Part shown: piece after piece, positions 45,748 through 55,077 of the stretch
How positions within the stretch are numbered: the stretch's first letter is position 1
Layout: the number at the start of each line of letters is the position of its first letter
Assembly: GCF_018332715.1 (NCBI RefSeq)
Contig: NZ_BOQP01000001.1
Coordinates: forward strand, 124,001-188,000
Direction of reading: 5' to 3'
Source of the DNA: Winogradskya consettensis
GTDB taxonomy: Bacteria > Actinomycetota > Actinomycetes > Mycobacteriales > Micromonosporaceae
DNA length: 64,000 nt
The notes under the pieces: model-generated
Seen by the model: the letters and a program-made list of their open reading frames with translations, nothing else
Database searches by the model: none
What the model was told of the DNA's origin: nothing
Translations under genes and position numbers: made by a program

Positions 45748-46931
45748 TCGACGAGCTGGACCTGGCGTTCGACGAAGAGGCCGATCGCAGTAAACCTCGC
45801 CATCGGCGTGGCGCCAAGGGGGCGAAGGGCGGCGGCAAGGGCAAGACCGCCATCGCGTTCCTGATGGTGTTTGTCCTGCTGGGCGTGCTCGGCGTCGGGG
45901 GTTACCTCGGCTACGAGAAGGTCAAGGGCTTCTTCACGGCCGCCGACTACGACGGCGCCGGCACCGACGCGGTGCAGGTCGTCATCGAGGAGGGGTCGCT
46001 CACCGCGATCGGCAACACCCTCGTCGACTCCGACGTGGTGAAGAGCACAGCCGCGTTCACCGAGGCTGCTGAGGCGAACCCGCTGGGCAAGAACATCCAG
46101 GCGGGCACCTACAACCTGAAGAAGCAGATGGCGGCCAAGGACGCCGTGACGATGCTTCTCGACCCGAAGAGCCGGGTGAAGACGGGGATCACCATCACCC
46201 CGGGCACCACGGCCAGGGATGTCTACAAGCTGCTCGCGCAGAAGACCGGCCTGCCGTTGAAGGACTTCGAGGACGCGGGGAAGGATCCGAAGGCGCTCGG
46301 CGTCCCGGATTTCTGGTTCAACCGCACCGACGGCAAGAAGGCCTCCGGCACGATCGAGGGCTTCCTCTATCCGGACACCTACGAGTTCAAGCCCAAGGCG
46401 ACCGCCGCGGAGATGCTGGCGGTGATGGTGCAGAAGTTCCTCACCGTGACCGGTGACATGGATTTTGTGAAGTCCGCCGAGCAGGGGCTGTCCGTCTCGC
46501 CGTACGAGGCGCTGATCGTGGCGTCGTTGTCGCAGGCCGAGGCGGGTGTCGCGAAGGACTGGCCGAAGGTGGCCCGGGTCGCCTACAACCGGGCGTACAA
46601 GGACCCGAAGATGCCGTTGCAGTTCGACGTGACGACGAACTACTGGCTCAACCTGAACGACAAGTCCGGTAAGCACTCCGGCAAGATGACCAAGGCCGAG
46701 CTCGAGGATCCGAAGAACCCGTACACCACGGAGTTGAAGGTCGGGCTCCCGCTCGGCCCGATCAACAACCCGAGCGAGGGCGCGCTGGCGGGTGCCGCGA
46801 AACCGGCGAGCGGGCCGTGGCTGTTCTTCGTGGCGGTCGACAAGGCCGGCAACTCGGCGTTCGCGACCACCAACGCGGAGCACGAGGCCAACATCCAGAA
46901 GGCCTGCAGGAACGGCATTCCGCTCTGCTGA
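45744..46931 (+). CDS. mltG: Endolytic murein transglycosylase MltG (YceG-like)
   Basis: A 395-residue membrane enzyme that cuts nascent glycan strands. The N-terminus is acidic then basic, one transmembrane helix follows (TAIAFLMVFVLLGVLGVGGYLG), then a LysM-like region (VQVVIEEGSLTAIGNTLVDSDVV) and the YceG catalytic domain (TIEGFLYPDTYEF, ASLSQAEAG, PLQFDVTTNYWL, GLPLGPINNPSEGAL). The active-site segment has QAE, as in other actinobacterial members, where E. coli has EKE. It ends with a cysteine two residues from a repeat-free tail. Confidence 0.94.
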   Translation: MIDELDLAFDEEADRSKPRHRRGAKGAKGGGKGKTAIAFLMVFVLLGVLGVGGYLGYEKVKGFFTAADYDGAGTDAVQVVIEEGSLTAIGNTLVDSDVVKSTAAFTEAAEANPLGKNIQAGTYNLKKQMAAKDAVTMLLDPKSRVKTGITITPGTTARDVYKLLAQKTGLPLKDFEDAGKDPKALGVPDFWFNRTDGKKASGTIEGFLYPDTYEFKPKATAAEMLAVMVQKFLTVTGDMDFVKSAEQGLSVSPYEALIVASLSQAEAGVAKDWPKVARVAYNRAYKDPKMPLQFDVTTNYWLNLNDKSGKHSGKMTKAELEDPKNPYTTELKVGLPLGPINNPSEGALAGAAKPASGPWLFFVAVDKAGNSAFATTNAEHEANIQKACRNGIPLC

Positions 46932-46970
46932 GCGAACGATGAGCGCCGGTCAAGGACAGACAGGGACAAA

Positions 46971-46999
46971 GCGGCGCGGCGGGGAAACCGCTGCGCCGC
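46971..46999 (+). terminator. GC-rich hairpin between mltG and aroE
   Basis: GCGGCGCGGCGG (46971-46982) pairs with CCGCTGCGCCGC (46988-46999) around a GGAAA loop with one mismatch. No T-run follows, so it may attenuate rather than end transcription into aroE. Confidence 0.35.
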
Positions 47000-47048
47000 T
47001 GCCCGTACGCTGAAGCCGCCAAGCCTCCCGACCGAAAGCGCGCAACCG

Positions 47049-47879
47049 ATGACCGTCAATCGCCGGGCCGCCGTCTGCGGCAAGCCCATCGGCCACTCGC
47101 TGTCACCGGTGATCCATGCCGCCGGGTTCGCCGCCGCGGGCCTGCTCAACTGGTCCTACACGACCATCGAGTGCGCCGAGGCCGAGCTTCCCGACCTGGT
47201 CGCGGGGCTGGGCCCCGAGTGGGCCGGGCTCTCGCTGACCATGCCGCTCAAAGAGGCAGCCCTCGCGCTGGCCCAGGAAGCGTCGCCGGTCGCGATCGCG
47301 TCGGGTGCCGCCAATACTCTGGTACGCCGTGACGACGGCACCTGGTACGCCGACAACACCGACGTCGCGGGCATGGTCCGCGTCCTGCGCGACGCCGGCC
47401 TGAAGAACAATCCCCGGGTGACCGTGCTGGGCGGTGGCGGCACCGCGCGGGCCGCCCTGGCCGCGGCCGCGGAGTTCGGCGCCGACGAGGTCACGCTGGT
47501 CACCCGTCGTGCCGAGGCCCGCGACGAGCTGATGCCTGCGGCGGAAACCCTCGGCCTGAAGCTTCTGGGCAGCTCCTGGGCCGACGCACCCGGTGCCTTC
47601 GACGCCGACGCGGTCATCTCGACGGTCCCCAAGGGTGCGGCGGACACCCTGGTCACCCGGGTCACGTGGCGGCCGCGGGCGGTGCTGTTCGACGCGATCT
47701 ACGACCCGTGGCCGACCCCGCTGGCGGCGGCGGCCCGCGCTCACGGCGTACGTGTGGTGTCGGGGCTTGATCTGTTGCTCGCCCAGGCCCTCGGGCAGTT
47801 CGAGCAGTTCACCGGGGTGCGGCCCGCCCCGGAGCGGGCTATGCGCGAGGCTTTGACGGCCGCGGCCAGCGTTCGTTAG
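47049..47879 (+). CDS. aroE: Shikimate dehydrogenase
   Basis: A 276-residue NADP-dependent enzyme reducing 3-dehydroshikimate. Substrate residues are in CGKPIGHSLSPVIHAAGF, SLTMPLKEAAL (catalytic lysine) and NTDVAGMVR; the nucleotide loop is VLGGGGTARAAL. The family ends with LLLAQALGQFEQFTG. ATG just after a GC-rich hairpin. Its 3' end overlaps the convergent Bcr-type gene by 41 bp. Confidence 0.95.
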   Translation: MTVNRRAAVCGKPIGHSLSPVIHAAGFAAAGLLNWSYTTIECAEAELPDLVAGLGPEWAGLSLTMPLKEAALALAQEASPVAIASGAANTLVRRDDGTWYADNTDVAGMVRVLRDAGLKNNPRVTVLGGGGTARAALAAAAEFGADEVTLVTRRAEARDELMPAAETLGLKLLGSSWADAPGAFDADAVISTVPKGAADTLVTRVTWRPRAVLFDAIYDPWPTPLAAAARAHGVRVVSGLDLLLAQALGQFEQFTGVRPAPERAMREALTAAASVR

Positions 47880-49053
47880 CGAGACTCAGCGCCGCGACCA
47901 GCGCGATCGCGGCAAAGCCCAGGATGGCCGCGCCCATCGGCACCCCGGTGCCGGGGTCGCCGAGCCCGGTCAGCGGGGTGGCCGCCGCCGCGATCACCGA
48001 CTGGATGCCCCCGAGCAGCGCGGCCGCGGTTCCCGCCCGCGAGGGATGCCGGTCCAGGGCCAGCGCCGTCGAGTTGGGCGTGATCATGCCGATCGTGGCG
48101 ACCAGCACGAACAGTCCGGCGAGCAGCCCGGCCAGCAGACCCGCGAGGGCGCCGGCCAGCACGACGGCGCCCGCGACGGCCTGGGCGGTCAGGGTTGCGA
48201 TCAGCAGCACCCGCGGCGTGAACCGGTCGAGCAGGCGCGCGTTGGCCTGAGCCGTGACGATCAGTGCGCACGCGTTGAGCCCGAACAGCAGGCTGAACAC
48301 GGTCGGGGAGAGGCCGTAGCCGTTCTGCAGGACGAACGACGATCCCGACAGATAACTGAACAAGGCGGCGAACCCGAACGACTGGGCGAGGGCGTAGCCG
48401 GCGAAGACCCGATCGGTGAACAGCACCCGGGCCGTGCGCAGGGTGTCGCCGAGCCCGCCCGGGCTGCGGCGCGGCACCGGCAGGGTCTCCGGCATCCCGG
48501 CCGCGAGCAGTGCGAACAGGCCGCAGGCGAGGACGGCGAGCGCGACGAAGATGCCGTGCCAGGTGGTGACCGTGAGGACCGCGCTCCCCAGCAGCGGAGC
48601 CGCGATCGGGGCCAGCCCGAAGACCAGCGACAGCCGGGAGAAGAACTTCGCCGCGGCGACCCCCGAGTAGAGGTCACGCACGATCGCGCGGGCGACGACG
48701 ACCCCGGCGCCGCCGGCGAAACCCTGGGCCAGGCGGGCCGCTGCCAGCAGCGGAGCGGTCGGGGTCAGGGCGCAGATCAAGGACAGGATGGCGTACGCGG
48801 CCACGGCGATCAGCAGCGGCCGCCGCCGTCCCCACCTGTCACTGAGCGGCCCGCAGACGAGTTGCCCGATCGCCAGCCCGGCCAGGCAGGTCGTGAGCGA
48901 CAGCTGCACCTGCGCGTCGCCGACACCCAGGTCACGGGCGATCGTGGGGAACGCGGGCAGATACATGTCGAGCGACAGCGGCCCGATCGCGGTGACGAGG
49001 CCGAGCATGACCACCATCAGGGCGGGGCGGGGTGGTGCTTGCCGATCGGACAC
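47839..49053 (-). CDS. MFS drug transporter, Bcr/CflA type
   Basis: A 404-residue 12-TM exporter. The N-terminal GLVTAIGPLSLDMYLPAFPTIARDLG and motif A VCGPLSDRWGRRRPLL are signatures of the Bcr/CflA (DHA1) group, which exports chloramphenicol, bicyclomycin and dipeptides in E. coli. It is inserted against the direction of the aro genes and its promoter region adjoins aroC. Confidence 0.92.
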   Translation of the reverse strand: MSDRQAPPRPALMVVMLGLVTAIGPLSLDMYLPAFPTIARDLGVGDAQVQLSLTTCLAGLAIGQLVCGPLSDRWGRRRPLLIAVAAYAILSLICALTPTAPLLAAARLAQGFAGGAGVVVARAIVRDLYSGVAAAKFFSRLSLVFGLAPIAAPLLGSAVLTVTTWHGIFVALAVLACGLFALLAAGMPETLPVPRRSPGGLGDTLRTARVLFTDRVFAGYALAQSFGFAALFSYLSGSSFVLQNGYGLSPTVFSLLFGLNACALIVTAQANARLLDRFTPRVLLIATLTAQAVAGAVVLAGALAGLLAGLLAGLFVLVATIGMITPNSTALALDRHPSRAGTAAALLGGIQSVIAAAATPLTGLGDPGTGVPMGAAILGFAAIALVAALSLANERWPRPSKPRA

Positions 49054-49153
49054 CGCCGGACCCTACCGGTGATCATGGAGGCCGGTGGTCCGCAGGGCGG
49101 GACGGCAGTGGGCGGACGGCGGACCGCGACGGAGGCGTGCCAGACTGTGACCT

Positions 49154-50332
49154 GTGTTGCGCTGGCTTACCGCAGGTGAATCCCATGGACCGGCGCTTGT
49201 CGCCCTGATGGAGGGCGTGCCCGCCGGAGTGCGGGTGACGAGCGAGGACATCGCACGCGACCTCGCGCGCCGCCGGCTCGGCTACGGCCGGGGTGCGCGG
49301 ATGAAGTTCGAGCAGGACGAGATCGAGATCATCGGTGGCGTCCGGCACGGGCTCACGCTGGGCAGCCCCGTGGCGATCCGCATCGGCAACTCGGAGTGGC
49401 CCAAGTGGCGCACCGTGATGGCCGCCGACCCGGTCGACGAGGAAGAGCTCGCGTCGCAGTCGCGCAACGCCCCGCTGACCCGTCCCCGCCCCGGGCACGC
49501 CGACCTGGCGGGCATGCAGAAGTACGGGCACACCGACGCCCGGCCGATCCTCGAGCGCGCCAGCGCCCGGGAGACCGCCGCCCGGGTCGCCGTCGGCGTG
49601 GTGGCGAAGGCGCTGGTCAAGCAGGCGCTGGGCATCGACGTCGTCTCCCACGTGATCGAGCTGGGTTCGGTCGTGGCCAAGGCCGGGCTGATCCCCACGC
49701 CCGACGACGCCGAGCGCATCGACGCCGACCCGCTGCGCTGTCTCGACCCCGAGGCGAGTGCGCGGATGGTGGCCGAGGTCGACGCGGCGAAGAAGGACGC
49801 GGACACGCTGGGCGGCATCGTCGAGGTGCTGGCGTACGGCGTACCCCCCGGTCTGGGATCGCATGTGCAGTGGGACCGCAAGCTGGACGCCCGGCTGGCC
49901 ACCGCGTTGATGTCCATCCAGTCGGTCAAGGGTGTGGAGATCGGCGACGGTTTCACCCAGGCCCGGTCGCGGGGTTCCGTGGCGCACGACGAGATCATCA
50001 ACACCCCCGACGGCGTGCGCCGCATCACGGACCGTGCGGGCGGCCTGGAGGGTGGCATCACCAACGGTGAGAACCTGCGGGTACGCGCCGCACTCAAGCC
50101 CATCTCATCGCTGAACCGGGCGTTGCAGACGGTCGACGTCGTCACCGGCGAGGCGACCACCGCGATCAACCAGCGCTCCGACATCACGGCCGTGGCCGCC
50201 GGTGGCGTGGTCGCCGAGGCGATGGTGGCGCTGGTGCTGGCGGAGGCCGCGACGGAGAAGTTCGGCGGCGACTCGGTCGCCGAGATTCGCCGTAACGTCG
50301 CGAGCTACCTCGACAGTCTGCTGATCCGCTGA
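49154..50332 (+). CDS. aroC: Chorismate synthase
   Basis: A 392-residue FMN-dependent enzyme converting EPSP to chorismate. [24 protein letters not shown] is the conserved start; [34 protein letters not shown] and the [17 protein letters not shown] stretches hold the FMN and substrate residues. GTG start. It overlaps aroK (TGATG). Confidence 0.98.
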   Translation: MLRWLTAGESHGPALVALMEGVPAGVRVTSEDIARDLARRRLGYGRGARMKFEQDEIEIIGGVRHGLTLGSPVAIRIGNSEWPKWRTVMAADPVDEEELASQSRNAPLTRPRPGHADLAGMQKYGHTDARPILERASARETAARVAVGVVAKALVKQALGIDVVSHVIELGSVVAKAGLIPTPDDAERIDADPLRCLDPEASARMVAEVDAAKKDADTLGGIVEVLAYGVPPGLGSHVQWDRKLDARLATALMSIQSVKGVEIGDGFTQARSRGSVAHDEIINTPDGVRRITDRAGGLEGGITNGENLRVRAALKPISSLNRALQTVDVVTGEATTAINQRSDITAVAAGGVVAEAMVALVLAEAATEKFGGDSVAEIRRNVASYLDSLLIR

Positions 50333-50838
50333 TGGCGCCCGTAGCGGTGGTGGTGGGCCCGCCCGGCGCCGGCAAGACCACGGTCGGGCAGGCCATCGCG
50401 GCGCTGCTCGGCGTCGAGTTCGTCGACACCGACCACCTGATCGAGCAGCGGGCCGGCAAGCCGATCCCGGAGATCTTCTTCGACGAGGGCGAGGAGACGT
50501 TCCGCCAGCTGGAGCGGGAGGAGATCGCCGGTGCTCTCGACTCGTTCGAGGGGGTGCTCGCGCTGGGTGGCGGGGCCATTCTCGATCCGGGCACGCGTGA
50601 CGCCCTGCGACCGCACACGGTGGTGTTCCTGTCGGTGGAGCTGCCCGACGCGGTCAAGCGGGTCGGGCTCGGTGCGGGTCGTCCGCTGCTGAGCGTGAAC
50701 CCGCGGGCGACGCTGAAGTACCTGATGGAGCAGCGCCGCCCGCTCTACGCCTCGGTGGCGACCCACACGGTGAGCACCGATTCGCGCCCGCCGTCCGAGA
50801 TCGCCGCGGAGCTTGCCGGCCTGCTGAAAGTCAGCTGA
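50332..50838 (+). CDS. aroK: Shikimate kinase
   Basis: A 168-residue P-loop kinase phosphorylating shikimate. Walker A is GPPGAGKTTVG, the shikimate motif is FVDTDHLIEQRAGKPIPEIF, and GGGAIL marks the substrate loop. The usual lid arginine sits in LGAGRPLL. The last few bases overlap the end of the convergent Clp-N gene. Confidence 0.96.
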   Translation: MAPVAVVVGPPGAGKTTVGQAIAALLGVEFVDTDHLIEQRAGKPIPEIFFDEGEETFRQLEREEIAGALDSFEGVLALGGGAILDPGTRDALRPHTVVFLSVELPDAVKRVGLGAGRPLLSVNPRATLKYLMEQRRPLYASVATHTVSTDSRPPSEIAAELAGLLKVS

Positions 50839-51496
50839 TCCTCGCCTCCAGTGCTTCGATGCGCTGGACGATCGGCGCGAGTGCGACCTGGAGCAGGTTC
50901 GCGGGTTCTTTGGTGGTCGCGCGCAGGTGGGCGTAACCGGCGACGGCAGCACTCACTGCCCGCCGGGTGCTGCGGGCGTCCGCGCCCGCGTCGCGCAGCA
51001 CCTGTCCGGCCAGGCCGTCCGGCTCGGCGGCCAGTGCGATCAGCAGGTGCTCGCAGCCCACATAGTTGTGACCCATCGTGGTCGCCTCGGTGACGGTCAG
51101 CTCGAGGGCGTTGGCGGCCGGGCGCCCGTCCTCGGCTCCCGACGGCACGACGATCGCGGTGGGGTCGATCTCCATCGCGGTGAGGACCTGCACGGCGAGG
51201 TTGGTGCCCTCGGCCAGGATGCCGTGCAGCAGGTCGGCGGTGGTGACGGTGGCCGCTCCGGCGGTGCGGGCCCGGTCGATGGCCAGGGTCAGGGTGGCGA
51301 CGGCCCGTGGGGTGAAGTTCGGCAGCTGGGCGGCCAGGTCGACGGGCTCGCGGACGTCGAGGACGATCCGGCGGATGGCGGAGACGCGGCCGACCGCCTG
51401 CTCCAGAGCGCGTTGACAGATTGCGGACACGGGAAGGCCGGCTTCGCGTACGGCGTCGGCCAGGTCATCAGGCAGGTACACGTTGATTTTTGGCAT
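50831..51496 (-). CDS. Ribbon-helix-helix/Clp-N domain protein
   Basis: A 221-residue protein combining an N-terminal ribbon-helix-helix-like DNA-binding segment (PKINVYLPDDLADAVREAGLPVSAICQRALE) with a Clp-N repeat domain (FTPRAVATLTLAIDRARTAGAATVTTADLLHGIL, then ALELTVTEATTMGHNYVGCEHLLIALAAEPDGLA). Clp-N domains recruit substrates to ClpA/ClpC. There is no ATPase module. ATG at 51496 has a weak Shine-Dalgarno; an in-frame ATG at 51517 lies inside a palindrome. It sits between aroK and aroB on the opposite strand, and its probable operator also covers the aroB promoter. I infer an autoregulated protein, possibly a regulator degraded by or coupled to Clp. Confidence 0.8.
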   Translation of the reverse strand: MPKINVYLPDDLADAVREAGLPVSAICQRALEQAVGRVSAIRRIVLDVREPVDLAAQLPNFTPRAVATLTLAIDRARTAGAATVTTADLLHGILAEGTNLAVQVLTAMEIDPTAIVVPSGAEDGRPAANALELTVTEATTMGHNYVGCEHLLIALAAEPDGLAGQVLRDAGADARSTRRAVSAAVAGYAHLRATTKEPANLLQVALAPIVQRIEALEARIS

Positions 51497-51506
51497 GCTC
51501 CATGTG

Positions 51507-51539
51507 TAACCCCTCATGGGGTTATCTGTCTATAACCCC
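51507..51539. promoter_or_regulatory. Palindromic operator between the Clp-N gene and aroB
   Basis: TAACCCC (51507-51513), TCAT, GGGGTTA (51518-51524) is a perfect 7-bp palindrome, followed by a third direct half-site TAACCCC at 51533-51539. Such short palindromes in multiple copies are typical of ribbon-helix-helix regulators, and the adjacent gene encodes one. Confidence 0.65.
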
Positions 51540-51565
51540 ATGCTTTGGCGCTAACATCTGACCTG

Positions 51566-52645
51566 ATGGACGACGTGACGCGTATTTCCGTGACCGGGGA
51601 CCGGCCCTACGACGTGCTCGTCGGCCGGGGCCTGTTCGACACCCTGCCCACGCTGGTCGAGGGCGCCGCCCGTGCCGCCGTGCTCTATGCGGCGCCGCTG
51701 AAACAGCATGCCGGGCAGGTCGCCGACGTGCTGGCCGCCGCCGGTCTGCGCCCGCTGCCGATCGAGGTGCCCGACGCCGAGGCCGGCAAGAGCGTCGAGG
51801 TCGCCGCCCGCTGCTGGGACGAGCTGGGCGCCGCCGGGTTCACCCGTACCGACGTCGTGATCGGCGTCGGTGGGGGAGCGGTCACCGACCTGGCCGGGTT
51901 CGTCGCCGCGAGCTGGCTGCGCGGCGTGCGCTGGGTGCCGGTCTCGTCCTCGCTGCTCGGCATGGTCGACGCGGCCGTCGGCGGCAAGACCGGCGTCAAC
52001 ATCGCCGCCGGCAAGAACCTGGTCGGCGCGTTCCATCCCCCGGCCGGGGTGCTCTGCGACCTCGATCTGCTGGCCACCCTGCCCGCCGACGACCTGCTCG
52101 CCGGCCTGGCCGAGGTGGTCAAGTGCGGCTTCATCGCCGACCCGGTGATCCTCGACCTGGTCGAGGGCGACCCGGCTGCGTCGGCCGACCCGGCCGCACC
52201 GGTGCTGCGCGAGCTGGTCGAGCGGGCCATCCGGGTCAAGACCGAGGTGGTCAGCGCCGACCTGCGCGAGTCCGGCCCCCGCGAGTTCCTCAACTACGGC
52301 CACACCCTGGGCCACGCGATCGAGAAGAACGAGCGCTTCCGGTGGCGCCACGGCCACGCGGTCTCAGTCGGCCTGGTGTACGCCGCGGAGCTGGGCCGCA
52401 TCTCCGGCAGCCTCGACGCCGCCACCGCCGCCCGGCACAGCGCCGTGCTGCAGCTGCTGGGCCTGCCGACGACCTACCGCGCCGACGCCTGGGACGAGCT
52501 GCTCCCGGCCATGCGCATCGACAAGAAGGCCCGCGCCGACACCCTGCGCTTCGTCGTCCTCGACGGCCTCGCCAAGCCCGGCATCCTCTCGATCTCGGAC
52601 GAAGGCATGCTGGCCCAGGCCTACCTGGCGGTCGCGGCGGCATGA
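51566..52645 (+). CDS. aroB: 3-dehydroquinate synthase
   Basis: A 359-residue NAD- and metal-dependent enzyme converting DAHP to 3-dehydroquinate. Motifs include IGVGGGAVTDLAGFVAASWLRG, VGGKTGVNIAAGKNLVGAFHPP, LAEVVKCGF and the zinc histidines in NYGHTLGHAIE and RHGHAVSVG. ATG at 51566 chosen; a few in-frame codons upstream are possible. Leaves about 80 bp before aroQ. Confidence 0.97.
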   Translation: MDDVTRISVTGDRPYDVLVGRGLFDTLPTLVEGAARAAVLYAAPLKQHAGQVADVLAAAGLRPLPIEVPDAEAGKSVEVAARCWDELGAAGFTRTDVVIGVGGGAVTDLAGFVAASWLRGVRWVPVSSSLLGMVDAAVGGKTGVNIAAGKNLVGAFHPPAGVLCDLDLLATLPADDLLAGLAEVVKCGFIADPVILDLVEGDPAASADPAAPVLRELVERAIRVKTEVVSADLRESGPREFLNYGHTLGHAIEKNERFRWRHGHAVSVGLVYAAELGRISGSLDAATAARHSAVLQLLGLPTTYRADAWDELLPAMRIDKKARADTLRFVVLDGLAKPGILSISDEGMLAQAYLAVAAA

Positions 52646-52727
52646 CTGACTGCACCGAACCGCGCCCGCGTCCGCTTGCGGACGGCCCCGAGAGTGCGGG
52701 CCACGAAGGCATGCCAAAGGGGACAGC

Positions 52728-53189
52728 GTGAGGGTTTATGTGCTGAACGGGCCCAATCTCGGGCGGCTCGGGACGCGGCAGCCGGAGGTCTACGGCCACA
52801 CCACCTATGCCGACCTGGTGGCGCTCTGCGAGGCGGCGGGCAAGGATCTCGGCCTCGACGTCGTGGTCCGGCAGACCGACGCGGAGCACGAGATGCTGGC
52901 GTGGCTGCACGCCGCCGCCGACGAGCAGGCCGCGGTCGTGCTCAACCCGGGTGCCTGGTCGCACTACTCCTACGCCGTCCGTGACGCGTGTGCGATGCTG
53001 CGCGACGCCCTGGTCGAGGTGCACATCTCCAACATTCATACCCGCGAGGAGTTCCGGCACCACTCGGTGATCTCCGCGGTCGCGACCGGGGTCATCGCGG
53101 GTCTCGGCGTCGACGGATACCGCCTCGCGCTGGCACATGTCGCGGGACGCCCGCGCCCCGATTCGCCTGGTGACGGGTCGCGCCGGTAA
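52728..53189 (+). CDS. aroQ: Type II 3-dehydroquinate dehydratase
   Basis: A 153-residue dodecameric type II dehydroquinase. The active-site tyrosine lies in [14 protein letters not shown], with [24 protein letters not shown] and [18 protein letters not shown] also conserved. GTG start preceded by AAAGGGGA. Separate from type I AroD. Confidence 0.97.
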   Translation: MRVYVLNGPNLGRLGTRQPEVYGHTTYADLVALCEAAGKDLGLDVVVRQTDAEHEMLAWLHAAADEQAAVVLNPGAWSHYSYAVRDACAMLRDALVEVHISNIHTREEFRHHSVISAVATGVIAGLGVDGYRLALAHVAGRPRPDSPGDGSRR

Positions 53190-53234
53190 ACTCGGCCGGT
53201 CACCTCTACGTTTTCCCTCTTCCCAAGGCAGGAC

Positions 53235-53792
53235 ATGGCTTCCACCAACGACCTGAAGAACGGCCTGGTTCTCAACCTCGACGGCGACCTCTGGGCCGTG
53301 GTTGAGTTCCAGCACGTCAAGCCGGGCAAGGGCGGCGCGTTCGTGCGCACCACGCTGAAGAACGTCCTCTCCGGCAAGGTCGTGGACAAGACCTTCAACG
53401 CCGGCACCAAGGTCGAGACGGCCACGGTCGACAAGCGGACGATGCAGTACCTCTACCAGGACGGTGAGGACTTCGTCTTCATGGACCTGGACACCTTCGA
53501 CCAGATCACGGTGCCCGGCGGCACGGTCGGCGAGAACGCCAACTACCTGCTGCCGGAGGCCGAGGCGACGGTGGCGACCCACGAGGGCGTCCCGCTCTAC
53601 ATCGAGCTCGCGACCAGCGTCTTCCTCGAGGTCACCTACACCGAGCCCGGCCTGCAGGGCGACCGCTCGACCGGTGGCACCAAGCCGGCGACGGTCGAGA
53701 CCGGCGCGACCGTGCAGGTCCCGCTCTTCATCACCACCGGTGAGAAGATCAAGGTCGACACCCGCGACGGCCGTTACCTCGGCCGTAGCTGA
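53235..53792 (+). CDS. efp: Elongation factor P
   Basis: A 185-residue translation factor that rescues ribosomes at polyproline. The KOW-like domain has [16 protein letters not shown], with the loop lysine K32 as the residue modified in some species; the OB domains follow, ending RDGRYLGRS. In this window the rarA and 1410-residue proteins are rich in proline, so EF-P demand may be high, though runs of three prolines are few. Confidence 0.97.
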   Translation: MASTNDLKNGLVLNLDGDLWAVVEFQHVKPGKGGAFVRTTLKNVLSGKVVDKTFNAGTKVETATVDKRTMQYLYQDGEDFVFMDLDTFDQITVPGGTVGENANYLLPEAEATVATHEGVPLYIELATSVFLEVTYTEPGLQGDRSTGGTKPATVETGATVQVPLFITTGEKIKVDTRDGRYLGRS

Positions 53793-53803
53793 GGCCCTGG
53801 TAA

Positions 53804-54238
53804 ATGGCTGAAGGTCCCAAGACGCAGATGCCTGCGCGCCGCAAGGCGCGCAAGCGGGCCCTGGACGTCCTCTACGAGGCCGACCTCCGGGACCTCCCGC
53901 CGGCCCAGGTGCTCGTCACCTACCTGGACCGGATCGAGAAGCCACGCCCCGATCACCTCGACTACACGGTCAGCCTGGTCGAGGGCGTGGCGAAACACCT
54001 GGACCGGATCGACGAGCTGATCTCCAGCTACGCCGAGGGCTGGACGATCGACCGCATGCCCGTGGTCGACCGCAACCTGGCCCGTATCGCGGTCTTCGAG
54101 CTGCTCTACGTCGGGGAGATCGACGACCCGGTGGCCATCTCCGAGGCGGTCGAACTCGCCAAGCAGATGTCCACGGACGACAGTCCCCGCTTCCTCAACG
54201 GCATCCTCGGGCGCATCGCCGAGTTCGCCACCCGCTGA
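53804..54238 (+). CDS. nusB: Transcription antitermination factor NusB
   Basis: A 144-residue helical protein that binds boxA with NusE in rRNA antitermination. ARRKARKRALDVLYEADLRD is the N-terminal RNA-binding patch, and DRMPVVDRNLARIAVFELLY and ISEAVELAKQMSTDDSPRFLNGILGRI are conserved. It ends exactly in the base of a strong terminator. Confidence 0.97.
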   Translation: MAEGPKTQMPARRKARKRALDVLYEADLRDLPPAQVLVTYLDRIEKPRPDHLDYTVSLVEGVAKHLDRIDELISSYAEGWTIDRMPVVDRNLARIAVFELLYVGEIDDPVAISEAVELAKQMSTDDSPRFLNGILGRIAEFATR

Positions 54239-54297
54239 CGGCCGGTCCGGGCCGGGTCGCTTCTGCTGACCCAGCGCCCGGACCTCCGTCGGTTTTT
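54237..54297 (+). terminator. Intrinsic terminator after nusB
   Basis: A long stem begins in the nusB stop codon: GACGG (54237-54241) with CCGTC (54286-54290), GGTCCGGGC (54244-54252) with GCCCGGACC (54276-54284), and an inner GGGTC/GACCC pair. TTTTT follows at 54293-54297 after GG. It closes the aro-efp-nusB block. Confidence 0.85.
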
Positions 54298-54300
54298 ACA

Positions 54301-54384
54301 GATCGGCCAGCTCGCGGCCCGGCCGGTTCTCAAAGATCGGCCAGCTCGCGGCCCGGCCGGTTCTCAAAGATCGGCCAGCTCGCG
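54301..54384. repeat. 34-bp tandem repeat of the crp-like gene 3' end
   Basis: Two identical 34-bp copies (54301-54334 and 54335-54368), each starting GATCGGCCAGCTCGCGG, plus a third partial copy (54369-54384) that is the true 3' end of the crp-like gene, coding LRELADL on the minus strand. The copies carry the stop codon and its surroundings. Confidence 0.92.
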
Positions 54385-55077
54385 CAGCGCGGCCGGTTGG
54401 AGCACGATCACGCGACGGTAACCGGTGTCGACCAGCCCGGCCGCGCGTAATTCACGCATCGCCTTCTGCAGGGAAACCTCGGCAGCGCTGCACAACCCGG
54501 CGAGCTCCGTCTGGGTCAGATGCACGCCCAGCTGGATCCCTGCCGGAACAGGCAGTCCGTGCATCTCGGCGATCTCCGACAGCACCCGGGCGAGCCGCAC
54601 CTTGACCGGGTAGGACGCGAAGTCGACGCGGGTCCGGTTGGACCGGCGCAACCGGTCGGCGACGGTGCCCGCCACGGCCAGCGCCGCCTCCGGGTTGTCG
54701 CGCAGGAACGGCCGGAACTCGTGGAGATGGATGACGTTGAAGCTCGATGTCGTGCAGGCCGTCACGGTCGCCATGCGCGGGGTGCCGTTCAGCGCGGCCG
54801 TCTCGCCGATCAGGTCACCGGAGACCCGGATGTCCAGCAGGGCCTGCCGGCCGTCGGCCATCCGCGCCGAGACCTTGGTGAGCGCGTGCCGGAGCACGAT
54901 CACGTGGGTCTCGGTCGCATCCTCGGTCAGCAGCGGTGTGCCTGCCGCGACGGTGCGCCGCACCCCGAGCGCGAGGATCCGGTCACGGGTGGCCGGGTCG
55001 AGCCGGCCGAGCAATGTGGTCGGTGGGAACGGGGGCAGTGTTTGCGCCACGTCTCCCAGTATCACCCCGCCCATCAT
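54364..55077 (-). CDS. Crp/Fnr-family regulator
   Basis: A 237-residue protein with an N-terminal cyclic-nucleotide-binding domain and C-terminal winged HTH. The nucleotide loop is GDLIGETAALNGTPRMATVTA, keeping the Gly-Glu and Arg contacts although Ser of the usual RSA is Met-Ala. The HTH is HLTQTELAGLCSAAEVSLQKAMRELRAAGLV. The ATG overlaps the stop of the membrane gene upstream (TGATG), so the two are coupled. A cAMP or other cNMP ligand is probable but not proven. Confidence 0.88.
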   Translation of the reverse strand: MMGGVILGDVAQTLPPFPPTTLLGRLDPATRDRILALGVRRTVAAGTPLLTEDATETHVIVLRHALTKVSARMADGRQALLDIRVSGDLIGETAALNGTPRMATVTACTTSSFNVIHLHEFRPFLRDNPEAALAVAGTVADRLRRSNRTRVDFASYPVKVRLARVLSEIAEMHGLPVPAGIQLGVHLTQTELAGLCSAAEVSLQKAMRELRAAGLVDTGYRRVIVLQPAALRELADL

